DNA from: Thermus filiformis
GTDB taxonomy: Bacteria; Deinococcota; Deinococci; Deinococcales; Thermaceae
Direction: 5' to 3'
DNA length: 64,000 nucleotides
Assembly: GCF_000771745.2 (NCBI RefSeq)
Contig: NZ_JPSL02000037.1
Span: forward strand, 186,001 to 250,000
Position numbers and translations under genes: made by a program. The notes under the pieces were generated by a model. That model did not search any database, was not told the DNA's origin, and saw only the letters and a program-made list of their open reading frames with translations. Shown here one piece after another: positions 38,336 through 46,666 of the stretch. The stretch's first letter is position 1. Each line of letters begins with the position of its first letter.

Positions 38336-39472
38336 TCACCTCCGGCCGAAGCGGCTCACCGCGAAGCCCAGCACCAAGACGCCCACCGCGGCGATCCCCA
38401 CCCCCACCAGGCCCCAGAGGGTGGAGGTGAGGACGGTCACCCGGTAGTCCAGGCTTTCCGAGACCCCCTCGTCCGCGCTCGCCTGCAGGGTCACCATGTA
38501 GTCCCCCGCCACGGCCCGGGGGGAGGGCTTGATGCGGGCGGTGACCTCCTTCTCCTGGTCGGGCTCCAGGAGGTCTATCTTCTCGGGGTCCCACTTCACC
38601 TCCCAGCCCGAGGGCTCGCTGGCGGAGAAGGAGAGGTTCTTGATGGGGGCGCTCCCCGTGTTCTTCACCAGGAGCTTCACCGGGTTCTCCCGGCCCGCGT
38701 AGGCCCGGCCGGAGAGCCGCCCCTCCTTGGTGGTGAAGCTGAGCTCGGGCTTGCCCGTGACCTCCAGGGCCAGGCTGAGCTCCGCCCGGGCCTCCCCCGC
38801 CAGGGCGCGGACCTTGACCGTGTAGGTGTCGGCCTTGGTGGTCTTGGGCAGGCTCACCTCCACGTCCAGGTCCTTGCTCTCCCCGGCCTTCATGGGCAGG
38901 CTGGTCACCTGCTGGCCGGAGAAGGCGGGGGTGAAGGTGACCTGGAAGCCCTTAGGGGCCTCGTACTCCAGGGAGACCAGGAGGTCCTGGTCGGACTCGT
39001 TCCTTAGGGTCACCCGGTAGCGGAAGCTGGAGGTGGGGGGGCCCTTGAGGATGGGGAGCTCGGCCTCGAGGCTCAGCCTTTTGGGCAGGCCCTGCCCCAC
39101 CAGGAAGGTGAGGGGGAGCTCGGCCCGCGCCCCCTGCCCCTCCGCCACCACCCGGGCCCGGTAGGCCCCGGGCTTCAGGTCCTTGGGGGGCTGGAGCTTA
39201 AGGGTGAGGCTCGCCTCCTGGTCGGGGGCCAGGAAGGCGGCCCGCACCAGCCGCCCTCCTCCCATCAGCACCCCCTGCCACCCCTGGGGGAGCTCGAGGG
39301 CAAGGCGGACCGTCTGGGGCGGGAGGCCGTAGTTCTTGAGGGTCAGGCTCAGGGTGACGCTCTCCCCGGGGTTGATCCCCTGCTCGGGGTAGGGGGTGCC
39401 CAGGGAGAGGCCCCGGTAGCCTTGGGCCAGCGCCAGTCCGAGGAAGACCAGAAGCGCCAGGACGTTTCGCAT
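38336..39472 (-). CDS. Exported NEW3-domain protein with C-terminal anchor
   Basis: A 378-residue protein with a signal peptide (MRNVLALLVFLGLALAQG), three Ig-like repeats and a C-terminal membrane anchor (LWGLVGVGIAAVGVLVLGF). Each repeat has the NEW3 pattern PGxxVxLxLxLxNxG, as in NPGESVTLSLTLKNYGLPPQ. Such proteins accompany ABC-2 transporters. GGAGG lies five bases before the ATG at 39472; a GTG two codons earlier is less likely. Confidence 0.78.
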   Translation of the reverse strand: MRNVLALLVFLGLALAQGYRGLSLGTPYPEQGINPGESVTLSLTLKNYGLPPQTVRLALELPQGWQGVLMGGGRLVRAAFLAPDQEASLTLKLQPPKDLKPGAYRARVVAEGQGARAELPLTFLVGQGLPKRLSLEAELPILKGPPTSSFRYRVTLRNESDQDLLVSLEYEAPKGFQVTFTPAFSGQQVTSLPMKAGESKDLDVEVSLPKTTKADTYTVKVRALAGEARAELSLALEVTGKPELSFTTKEGRLSGRAYAGRENPVKLLVKNTGSAPIKNLSFSASEPSGWEVKWDPEKIDLLEPDQEKEVTARIKPSPRAVAGDYMVTLQASADEGVSESLDYRVTVLTSTLWGLVGVGIAAVGVLVLGFAVSRFGRR

Positions 39473-39524
39473 AGCCACCTCCGAACTCCGCTTAGAAGCT
39501 TAAAAGGAGGAGATGAGCCGGATA

Positions 39525-39546
39525 TGAAAGACGCCCCCTAAGGGGC
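39525..39546 (-). terminator. Probable terminator after speD
   Basis: On the minus strand CGCCCC-TTAG-GGGGCG (39531-39546) is followed by TCTTTC. A second hairpin, GGGAAGCC-GGCTTCCC, lies between it and the speD stop at about 39579-39595. Moderate because the T-run is broken. Confidence 0.5.
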
Positions 39547-39596
39547 GATGGGGGAGTGTACTATGGGGCTCATCGGGGAAGCCGGGCTTCCCGCGC

Positions 39597-40031
39597 TCAG
39601 CCGACCCGGGCCTCGAGGTACTCCCGCTCCCCGAGGACGATCTGCCGGGCCAGCTCGGGATCCTTGGGGAACTCCTTTCCCCGGTTGATCATGTAGGTCT
39701 CGTACCGGCCAATCTCAAACTTCTCGGCCAGGTACCGCAGGGCCTTGGCCATGTCAAAGGCCTTGCAGGAGAAGATGTCTATGGAGAGGAAGGCCTTCTT
39801 GGGGAAGGTGTGGATGGCGATGTGGCTCTCCGCGATGATCACCACCCCCGTCACCCCGTCCTCCCCGTCCGGGCCGTAGCTGTACACGAAGGGGGGAAGG
39901 ACCTTCGTCATCTCCATCTCCTCGGGGAGCTCGTCCAGGACCTGCCGGACCAGCTCCGCATCCCGAAGCCGAGCGGGGTTGGCGTTGTACCCGTCAATCA
40001 TCAGGTGCGGGCCAAATCCAAAGAGTTCCAC
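39597..40031 (-). CDS. speD: S-adenosylmethionine decarboxylase proenzyme
   Basis: SpeD decarboxylates SAM to supply aminopropyl groups for polyamines, important in Thermus, which makes long and branched polyamines. The 144-residue prokaryotic proenzyme self-cleaves at Glu68-Ser69 in IAESHIAIHTFPKKAFLSID; Ser69 becomes the pyruvoyl group. The later cysteine region is DIFSCKAFDMAKA. The start is GTG at 40031 with GGAGGTGGAGA before it. Confidence 0.93.
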   Translation of the reverse strand: MELFGFGPHLMIDGYNANPARLRDAELVRQVLDELPEEMEMTKVLPPFVYSYGPDGEDGVTGVVIIAESHIAIHTFPKKAFLSIDIFSCKAFDMAKALRYLAEKFEIGRYETYMINRGKEFPKDPELARQIVLGEREYLEARVG

Positions 40032-40083
40032 TCTCCACCTCCCTTCCGTGCCCCCCGGGGTATCCCCCCTTGGCACGCCCCCC

Positions 40084-40112
40084 ATTATGCCCCCCCTCTA
40101 CCCCCCTGTCAA
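40084..40112 (-). promoter_or_regulatory. Strong sigma-70-type promoter of speD
   Basis: On the minus strand TTGACA (40107-40112) and CATAAT (40084-40089) are separated by exactly 17 bases. Transcription would start about 45 bases before the speD GTG. One of the best-formed promoters in the window. Confidence 0.75.
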
Positions 40113-40126
40113 TACTCCGCTCTGGC

Positions 40127-40144
40127 GTGGGAAACCCCGCTTCC
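40127..40144 (+). repeat. 18-bp imperfect direct repeat, copy 1
   Basis: GTGGGAAACCCCGCTTCC; a copy with two mismatches lies at 40274-40291. Both are in the speD-sdhC intergenic region, either side of the palindrome at 40225. Confidence 0.6.
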
Positions 40145-40224
40145 TTAAGGGGGAGGCCCCCCGGGGCCTGGGGGCTTTGGGGGGGTGGGAAGCCCTCGCG
40201 TGCCCGTGCGCCTTTTCCCCGGGT

Positions 40225-40244
40225 GTATACCCCATGGGGTATAC
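40225..40244. promoter_or_regulatory. Perfect 20-bp palindrome between speD and sdhC
   Basis: GTATACCCCATGGGGTATAC is fully self-complementary. It contains TATACT/TATACC -10-like sequences on both strands and lies 92 bp before the sdhC start. A dimeric regulator operator is the simplest reading. The rest of this 304-bp intergenic region holds the speD and sdhC promoters and GC-rich runs without other clear features. Confidence 0.6.
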
Positions 40245-40273
40245 TTGGGGCCGGAGGCTCCCGCCGCGATGGG

Positions 40274-40291
40274 GTGGCAAACCACGCTTCC
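40274..40291 (+). repeat. 18-bp imperfect direct repeat, copy 2
   Basis: GTGGCAAACCACGCTTCC, matching 40127-40144 at 16 of 18 positions. It lies 18 bp upstream of the extended -10 of sdhC. Confidence 0.6.
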
Positions 40292-40306
40292 CACCGGGGT
40301 TGCCGG

Positions 40307-40315
40307 TGGTATGAT
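40307..40315 (+). promoter_or_regulatory. Extended -10 promoter of sdhCDAB
   Basis: TGGTATGAT is an extended -10. Transcription would start near 40322, leaving a short leader that holds AAGGAGGTGGT before the sdhC ATG at 40336. No -35 is evident, which extended -10 promoters can tolerate. Confidence 0.55.
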
Positions 40316-40335
40316 GGGCGCGATAAGGAGGTGGT

Positions 40336-40689
40336 ATGTACCGAGGCAGAGAGGGGCAGTGGGCGTTTTACCTCCACCGGATCTCGGGCCTGGGCATCCT
40401 GGTCTTCCTCATCCTCCACATCCTGAACATCGGGAGCGCCATGTGGGGCCCGGAGGTCTCCAACCGGCTCATGAAGTTCTACCACCAGCCGGTCTTCCAG
40501 CTGGGGCTTCTCCTGCTGGTGGCGGGGGTCATCTACCACGGGCTGAACGGCCTCCGCATCATCCTCATGGACTTCACCCGGTTCGGGGTCCGGTACCAGC
40601 GGCAGCTGTGGTACGGGGTCTGGGGGCTCTTCGTCCTCCTGTACGCCCCCTTCGTGATCAAGATCCTGGGCGGGATCCTCGCCCATTAG
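40336..40689 (+). CDS. sdhC: Succinate dehydrogenase cytochrome b556 subunit
   Basis: A 117-residue membrane anchor of complex II with three helices. Haem and quinone-site features are WAFYLHRISGLGILVFLILH and the second-helix GVIYHGLNGLRIILMDFTRF. It starts a four-gene succinate dehydrogenase operon with an optimal ribosome-binding site. Complex II oxidises succinate and feeds electrons to the same menaquinone pool as complex I. Confidence 0.93.
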   Translation: MYRGREGQWAFYLHRISGLGILVFLILHILNIGSAMWGPEVSNRLMKFYHQPVFQLGLLLLVAGVIYHGLNGLRIILMDFTRFGVRYQRQLWYGVWGLFVLLYAPFVIKILGGILAH

Positions 40690-40698
40690 GAGGAAGGT

Positions 40699-41093
40699 AT
40701 GGCCATCAAGTCCAGACGGTTTGAAGAGGCGAGGCTCGAGGCCAGCTCCAACCTGGAGCTCTTCTGGTGGGTCTTCATGCGCGTCTCCGGGGTGGTCCTG
40801 GTCTTTCTCCTCCTGGGCCACATGTGGATGAACGCCATCCTGACCGACCTCAACACCATAGACTACGACTACGTGGCCAAGAGACTCTCCCAGACCACCT
40901 GGAAGCTCTACGACTGGCTCATCCTGGCCCTGGGCCTCCTGCACGGGGCCAATGGGCTCAGGTACGTCCTGGACGACTGGGTCCGGGACCCCGCCAAGCG
41001 CTTCTGGACCAAGGTGGTGGCCTACGGCCTGATCGGCTTCCTCTTTGTTTACGGGAGCCTGTCCTTGTTCAATCACGACTTCGGGGTGAGATA

Positions 41094-41094
<1 letters not shown>
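40699..41094 (+). CDS. sdhD: Succinate dehydrogenase membrane anchor subunit
   Basis: A 131-residue anchor with three helices. [20 protein letters not shown] contains the haem-side His, and [20 protein letters not shown] the second. AGGAAGG precedes the ATG at 40699. Its TAA stop shares one base with the sdhA ATG (TAATG). Confidence 0.92.
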
Positions 41095-42827
<1,733 letters not shown>

Positions 42828-42835
42828 GGGGGAAG

Positions 42836-43534
42836 ATGGACGTCACGCTGAGGGTTCTCCGCTACGACCCCAAGAAGGACCAGAAGCCCCACTTCGTGGA
42901 GTACAAGGTGACCGCCGAGCCCTGGGACCGGGTCCTGGACCTCCTGCACAAGGTCAAGTGGGATCAGGACGGCACCCTGGCCTTCCGGCGCAGCTGCGGC
43001 CACGGCATCTGCGGCTCCGACGCCATGCTCATCAACGGGGTGAACCGCCTGGCCTGCAAGACCCTGGTCAAGGACCTGGGGAGTGTCATCACCGTGGAGC
43101 CCATCCGGGGCCTTCCCGTGGAGAAGGACCTGGTGGTGGACATGGAGCCCTTCTTCGCCGCCTACCGGGCGGTGAAGCCCTTCCTCATCAACGACGAGCC
43201 CCCGCCCGATAGGGAGCGCCTCCAGTCCCCCGAGGAGCGGGAGCGGTTTGACCACGGGACCAAGTGCATCCTCTGCGCCGCCTGCACCACCAGCTGCCCC
43301 GTCTTCTGGGTGAACGGGAGCTACATCGGCCCGGCGGCCATCGTCCAGGCCCACCGCTTCATCTTTGACTCCCGCGACCGGGGGAAGCGGGAGCGGTTCA
43401 AGGTGCTGGGCTCGGGGGGCGGGGTGTGGCGGTGCCGCACCGCCTACAACTGCACCGAGGCCTGCCCGCGTGGGATCCCCGTGACCGAGCTGATAGAGGA
43501 GGTCAAGCGGGAGATGGTGTTTAGCAAGTTCTGA
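42836..43534 (+). CDS. sdhB: Succinate dehydrogenase iron-sulphur subunit
   Basis: The 232-residue iron-sulphur subunit carries electrons from SdhA to quinone. The [2Fe-2S] ligands are in RRSCGHGICGSDAMLING and the later CK; the other clusters are in CILCAACTTSCPVFW and CRTAYNCTEACPRGIPV. GGGGGGAAG precedes the ATG. Its TGA stop (43532-43534) begins an 11-unit octamer array. Confidence 0.96.
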   Translation: MDVTLRVLRYDPKKDQKPHFVEYKVTAEPWDRVLDLLHKVKWDQDGTLAFRRSCGHGICGSDAMLINGVNRLACKTLVKDLGSVITVEPIRGLPVEKDLVVDMEPFFAAYRAVKPFLINDEPPPDRERLQSPEERERFDHGTKCILCAACTTSCPVFWVNGSYIGPAAIVQAHRFIFDSRDRGKRERFKVLGSGGGVWRCRTAYNCTEACPRGIPVTELIEEVKREMVFSKF

Positions 43535-43619
43535 AGTGGTGAAGCGGTGAAGTGATGAAGTGGTGAAGTGATGAAGTGGTGAAGTGATGAAGCGGTGAAG
43601 TGAAGAAGTGCTGAAGCGG
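43532..43619 (+). repeat. 8-bp tandem array B (TGAAGYGR, 11 units) after sdhB
   Basis: Eleven adjacent units of TGAAGTGG, TGAAGCGG or TGAAGTGA, with one degenerate unit (AGAAGTGC). The first TGA is the sdhB stop codon, as with hisB and hbd. Confidence 0.93.
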
Positions 43620-43677
43620 TAAGGGTTTTCTCGCTTCACCGCTTCATCGCCTCATGGCTTCATCGCTTCATTTTTTT
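43612..43677 (+). terminator. Terminator of the sdh operon made from opposed octamer arrays
   Basis: TGAAGCG (43612-43618) pairs with CGCTTCA (43632-43638), and further octamers of array B can pair imperfectly with the opposed array to 43670. Seven T residues follow at 43671-43677. The structure would stop sdhCDAB transcription before the convergent aspS2. Confidence 0.6.
43633..43670 (-). repeat. Short opposed octamer array after aspS2
   Basis: Read on the minus strand, ATGAAGCG, ATGAAGCC, ATGAGGCG, ATGAAGCG and GTGAAGCG follow the aspS2 stop after seven A residues. It is the mirror of array B. Confidence 0.8.
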
Positions 43678-44945
43678 CACGGTTCCAGCCTATGCCGGTC
43701 CCGGGGGAAGGCCCGGGCGTAGCGGACGTTGGGCAGGCCCAAAAGCTTTTGGGTGAGCCGCTCCGCCCCGATGGCGAACCCCCCGTGGGGGGGCATGCCG
43801 TACTTGAAGACCTCGAGGTAGCCCCGGAAGCCCTCCGGGTCCATCCCCTTGGCCTTCAGGCTTTCCAGAAGCTCCTCGTACCGGTGGATGCGCTGTCCCC
43901 CGGAGGTGATCTCCAGGCCCCGGAAGAGGAGGTCAAACCCCCGGGTGGTCCCGTCCGGCTCGGGGTAGGTGTAAAAGGGCCGGAGCGCCCGGGGGTAGCG
44001 GGTGATGAAGAGCCAGTCCGAGCCCCACCGCTTTTTGGCGTACTGACCGAGAAGCCGCTCCGCCTCCTCCGAAAGATCGGCCCCCGCCGGGTAGCCCAGC
44101 TCCTCCCGCAGGAGGCGCCGGGCCTCCTGGTGGGTGAGGCGGGGGATGTCCCGGGGGAGGGAGGGCCGTTCGGCCTCGAGGAGCTCCATCTCCCGCCCCG
44201 CGCTCACATAGGCCTCTTCCAGCATCTCCTGGAGGAGCTCCTCCTCCAGCCGCAAAAGCTCCTCCTCGCTTCCGATGAAGCCCATCTCCACGTCCAGGGA
44301 GAGGTACTCGTTCAGGTGGCGGCTCGTGGCGTGGTCCTCCGCCCGCCAGACCGGGGCCACCTCGTAGACCCGCTCATAGACCCCCACCAGGATCTGCTTG
44401 TACAGCTGGGGGGACTGGGCCAGGTAGGCCCGGTGCTCAAAGTAGTCCACCCCGAAGAGACCGCTTCCCCCCTCGGCCCCCGCCCGCACCACCTTGGGGG
44501 TGAAGACCTCGGTGAAGCCCTGCCGGTCCAAATAGCGGCGGAAGCCCCGCACCAAGGCGGCCTGGACCCTCAGGGGTGCCCGGGCCTTCTCGCCCCGCAG
44601 GGTGACGTAGCGGTACTCCAGGAGGGTCTCGGGGTTCGCCCGCCACTCCTCCTTGGGGATCTCCACCGGGGTGGGCTCCAGGGCGGGGGAGAGGACCTCC
44701 AGTTCCTCGGCCTGGACCTCGAGGCCCCCCGGGGCCTTCTCGTTTGCCACCACCCGGCCCACCACCCTCAGGCTGGACTCGGGCAGGGGAAGCCTTCTCC
44801 CCCCGGTCACCACCTGCACCACCCCCGTGCGGTCCCTCAGGAGGAGGAACTGGACCTTGCCCAGGTCCCGCCTCCAGTGCAGGAAGCCCATGAGCTCCAC
44901 GGTCTCGCCGATCTTTTCCGGTAGGTCCTTGACGAGCGTGCGCAT
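43677..44945 (-). CDS. aspS: Archaeal-type aspartyl-tRNA synthetase (AspRS2)
   Basis: A 422-residue class IIb synthetase of the short archaeal type. T. thermophilus has such an enzyme (AspRS2) beside its bacterial AspRS; it is non-discriminating and makes Asp-tRNA(Asn) for transamidation. Visible: an N-terminal OB-fold (VELMGFLHWRRDLGKVQFLL), motif 2 VYEVAPVWRAEDHATSRHLN and motif 3 GFAIGAERLTQKLLGLPNVR. The ATG at 44945 follows GGGAGGGAGA, after an 88-base leader with an attenuator-like hairpin. Confidence 0.9.
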   Translation of the reverse strand: MRTLVKDLPEKIGETVELMGFLHWRRDLGKVQFLLLRDRTGVVQVVTGGRRLPLPESSLRVVGRVVANEKAPGGLEVQAEELEVLSPALEPTPVEIPKEEWRANPETLLEYRYVTLRGEKARAPLRVQAALVRGFRRYLDRQGFTEVFTPKVVRAGAEGGSGLFGVDYFEHRAYLAQSPQLYKQILVGVYERVYEVAPVWRAEDHATSRHLNEYLSLDVEMGFIGSEEELLRLEEELLQEMLEEAYVSAGREMELLEAERPSLPRDIPRLTHQEARRLLREELGYPAGADLSEEAERLLGQYAKKRWGSDWLFITRYPRALRPFYTYPEPDGTTRGFDLLFRGLEITSGGQRIHRYEELLESLKAKGMDPEGFRGYLEVFKYGMPPHGGFAIGAERLTQKLLGLPNVRYARAFPRDRHRLEP

Positions 44946-44963
44946 TCTCCCTCCCTGGTTAGG

Positions 44964-44990
44964 AAAACCCCCCGGTCACGGACCGGGGGG
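44964..44990 (-). terminator. Attenuator hairpin in the aspS2 leader
   Basis: On the minus strand CCCCCCGGTC, loop CGT, GACCGGGGGG (44968-44990) is followed by TTTTCC. It lies between the promoter and the aspS2 start, so it would stop transcription before the gene unless prevented. An upstream GGACCG can pair with its CGGTCC instead. Confidence 0.7.
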
Positions 44991-45006
44991 TGTGCGGTCC
45001 CCCCCT

Positions 45007-45030
45007 TCACCTAGCATTCCGGAGCCGCAT
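45007..45030 (-). CDS. Possible aspS2 leader peptide (MRLRNAR)
   Basis: ATG at 45030 opens a seven-residue frame, Met-Arg-Leu-Arg-Asn-Ala-Arg, ending in TGA just before the run AGGGGGGGACCG. The ATG lies about three bases after the predicted transcription start, so it could be read as a leaderless start. The single Asn codon (AAT) fits control by Asn-tRNA, which AspRS2 helps to make. No ribosome-binding site; coding is hypothetical. Confidence 0.4.
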   Translation of the reverse strand: MRLRNAR

Positions 45031-45039
45031 AATGCCTAA

Positions 45040-45068
45040 AGTTTATGCGCCCTTGCCCTCGGGGTCAA
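45040..45068 (-). promoter_or_regulatory. Promoter of aspS2
   Basis: TTGACC (45063-45068) and TAAACT (45040-45045) on the minus strand are 17 bases apart. The TAA of the -10 is the original stop codon of the gene now interrupted by the IS. The insertion lies 10 bp upstream of the -35 and leaves the promoter whole. Confidence 0.72.
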
Positions 45069-45078
45069 GGCGCTCAAA
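45043..45078 (-). pseudogene. Detached 3' end of the IS-interrupted gene
   Basis: On the minus strand this stretch encodes FERLDPEGKGA and TAA. Joined across the IS at the 7-bp duplication, the gene at 46322 would read LVLAFERLDPEGKGA, in frame and with its own stop. The fragment now has no start and is only the original tail. Confidence 0.8.
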
Positions 45079-46392
45079 CAGGACTTTACCCACATCTCCG
45101 TTTCGTGGTAAATCTCCCCTTGCGGGCGCAGCCCGTATCTGGTACCGGGGGTGATCCATGGACATGCTCAAGGTGGCCGAGGCCAGGCTCCAGGAGTTCA
45201 CGGGCCGTTTTGCGAGCGTTTTCCCCCGATAAGCGCCTCCACCGACGGTTTGAAGAGGTGGTGCGGGGCGCCTTGGCCGCAGGCTCAGCCCGGGTGAGCG
45301 AGATGGTGGCCTCGCTCCCTTCTCCCCTCCAGAACCGCTTCCACCAGGCCAAAGCCCTTTACCGCTTCCTGTCCAACCCACGGGTGGAGGCAGAAGCCCT
45401 CCTTGACCGGGTCTATCAGGAGAGCGCGACTGCCCTGGAGGGTGAGGAGGTTCTGGTCCTCCTGGACCTGAGCCCGGTGGCCAAGCCCTATGCCCGGGCC
45501 CTGGAGGGGATAGCCCGGGTGGGGAAGGATAGGCGGCCCGGGTACGAGCTCCTCACCGCCCTGGGGTTGGACCCCGCGGGGCGGCTGGCCCTGGGGTACG
45601 CCCACCTGGTGGCCTACGGGGAGAGGGGGTTTGCCAGCCTGCCCAAGGAGGTGGAGGGAGCCATTGAGGCGGCCCGGGAGCGATTGGGGGGCGTGGGCAG
45701 GAGGCTGGTGTATGTGGCGGACCGGGGGTTTGACGACCGGAAGGTGTTTGGGCAGGTGCTGGCCCTGGGGGAGGAGTTCGTGGTGCGGGTCTACCGGGAC
45801 CGGAAGCTTGGGGAGGGGGGTTCTCTGGCGAAGGTGGCTTCTTCCCTGGCCCTTCCCTGTGGGGAGGAGGTGGAGCTGAGGGTAGGGGGCAGGTACCAGC
45901 GGGTGCGGCTCCACTTCGGATGGAGGGAGGTGGAGGTGGAGGGGAGGCGGCTCCACCTGGTGGTCTGCCGGGTGCCAGCCCTGGGGCGGCGTGGGGAGTG
46001 GTGGCTACTGACCAGCTTGCCGGTGAGGGGGAGGGAGGAGGCGGCGCAGGTGGTGGAGGCGTACCGCAGGCGGTGGGAGGTGGAGCGGTTCTTCCGGCTT
46101 TTGAAGACGGGGCTGGGGCTTGAGACCTTCCAGGTGCGGGGGCTTGCCCGGATCCGGAAGGTGGTGGCGGTTTTGCTGGGGCTGGCGGTGTTCCTTTGGG
46201 AAGTTGAGCGGTTGGGGGATCCGTTCAAGGGGTTTCTTTTGCAGCTCGGGGGCAAGCTGGGGCTGCCCAGCGAGAGGGATGGTCCGTACCTGCTCCTGAG
46301 GGGCCTGGTTCGCCTGCTCAACTATGAAGTCACCCAAGAACTCTTGAAGCAGGCTAAGGGAGGGCGAGGAAGGAGTTTTGGGTAAAGCCCTG
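45079..46392 (+). mobile_element. IS4-type insertion sequence (1,314 bp)
   Basis: Terminal inverted repeats CAGGACTTTACCCA (45079-45092) and CAGGGCTTTACCCA (complement of 46379-46392) match at 13 of 14 positions. The target GCTCAAA is duplicated at 45072-45078 and 46393-46399. The single transposase gene fills the element. The insertion lies in the 3' end of a minus-strand gene, whose reading frame can be rebuilt exactly by removing the element. Confidence 0.88.
45158..46385 (+). pseudogene. IS4-family transposase, probable frameshift near the N-terminus
   Basis: The catalytic region is intact: VLLDLSPVAKPYARALEG with the first Asp, VYVADRGFDDRKVFG with the second, and the YREK block YRRRWEVERFFRLLKTGLGL with the Glu. 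The natural start appears to be the ATG at 45158 or 45164 (MDMLKVAEARLQEFTGRF), but that frame stops at 45232. A +1 shift at the T4-C5 run near 45219-45227 joins it to the long frame (FSPDKRLHRRFEE). This may be a mutation or a programmed shift; about 410 residues if joined. Confidence 0.75.
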
Positions 46393-46666
46393 GCTCAAAG
46401 GCCAGGACCAGGGCGGGCAGGTCCTGGGGGCCGACCACGGCGAAGAAGTTCTCCTCGCTTTCCAAAACCCGGCTCCAGGTCCCCTCCACCCCCGCCAGGG
46501 CCAGGGGGCGGCTCTCCTCCGAGAGGAAGCGCTTTTTCCTGAGCCGCACCTCCCCCTCCTGGGAGAGGAAGACCTGGTGGACCAGGCCGCCTCGGCGCTT
46601 CTCCGCCGCCCACCCCCCCTCTATGGGAAAGACCTCGTACCCTAGGGCCTCGAGGGCCTCCTTCAC
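46322..46666 (-). CDS. Conserved-looking small protein with IS-altered C-terminus
   Basis: The native part (residues 1-91, MKEALEALGYEVFPIEGGWA to LPALVLAFE) is a compact alpha/beta protein I do not recognise; VHQVFLSQEGEVRLRKKRFL is its most distinctive segment. From about residue 92 the sequence (PGLYPKLLPRPPLACFKSSW) is encoded by the IS end. Without the IS the protein would end ERLDPEGKGA. Its ATG overlaps the stop of the phospholipase-D-like gene, so both were in one unit. Confidence 0.72.
   Translation of the reverse strand: MKEALEALGYEVFPIEGGWAAEKRRGGLVHQVFLSQEGEVRLRKKRFLSEESRPLALAGVEGTWSRVLESEENFFAVVGPQDLPALVLAFEPGLYPKLLPRPPLACFKSSWVTS

Noticed and set aside
44946-45042. A complete T-box riboswitch before aspS2
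   Set aside because: The leader is only about 88 bases, has no Stem I or specifier, and the key T of the tRNA-binding bulge is missing. I report the resemblance only as a finding.
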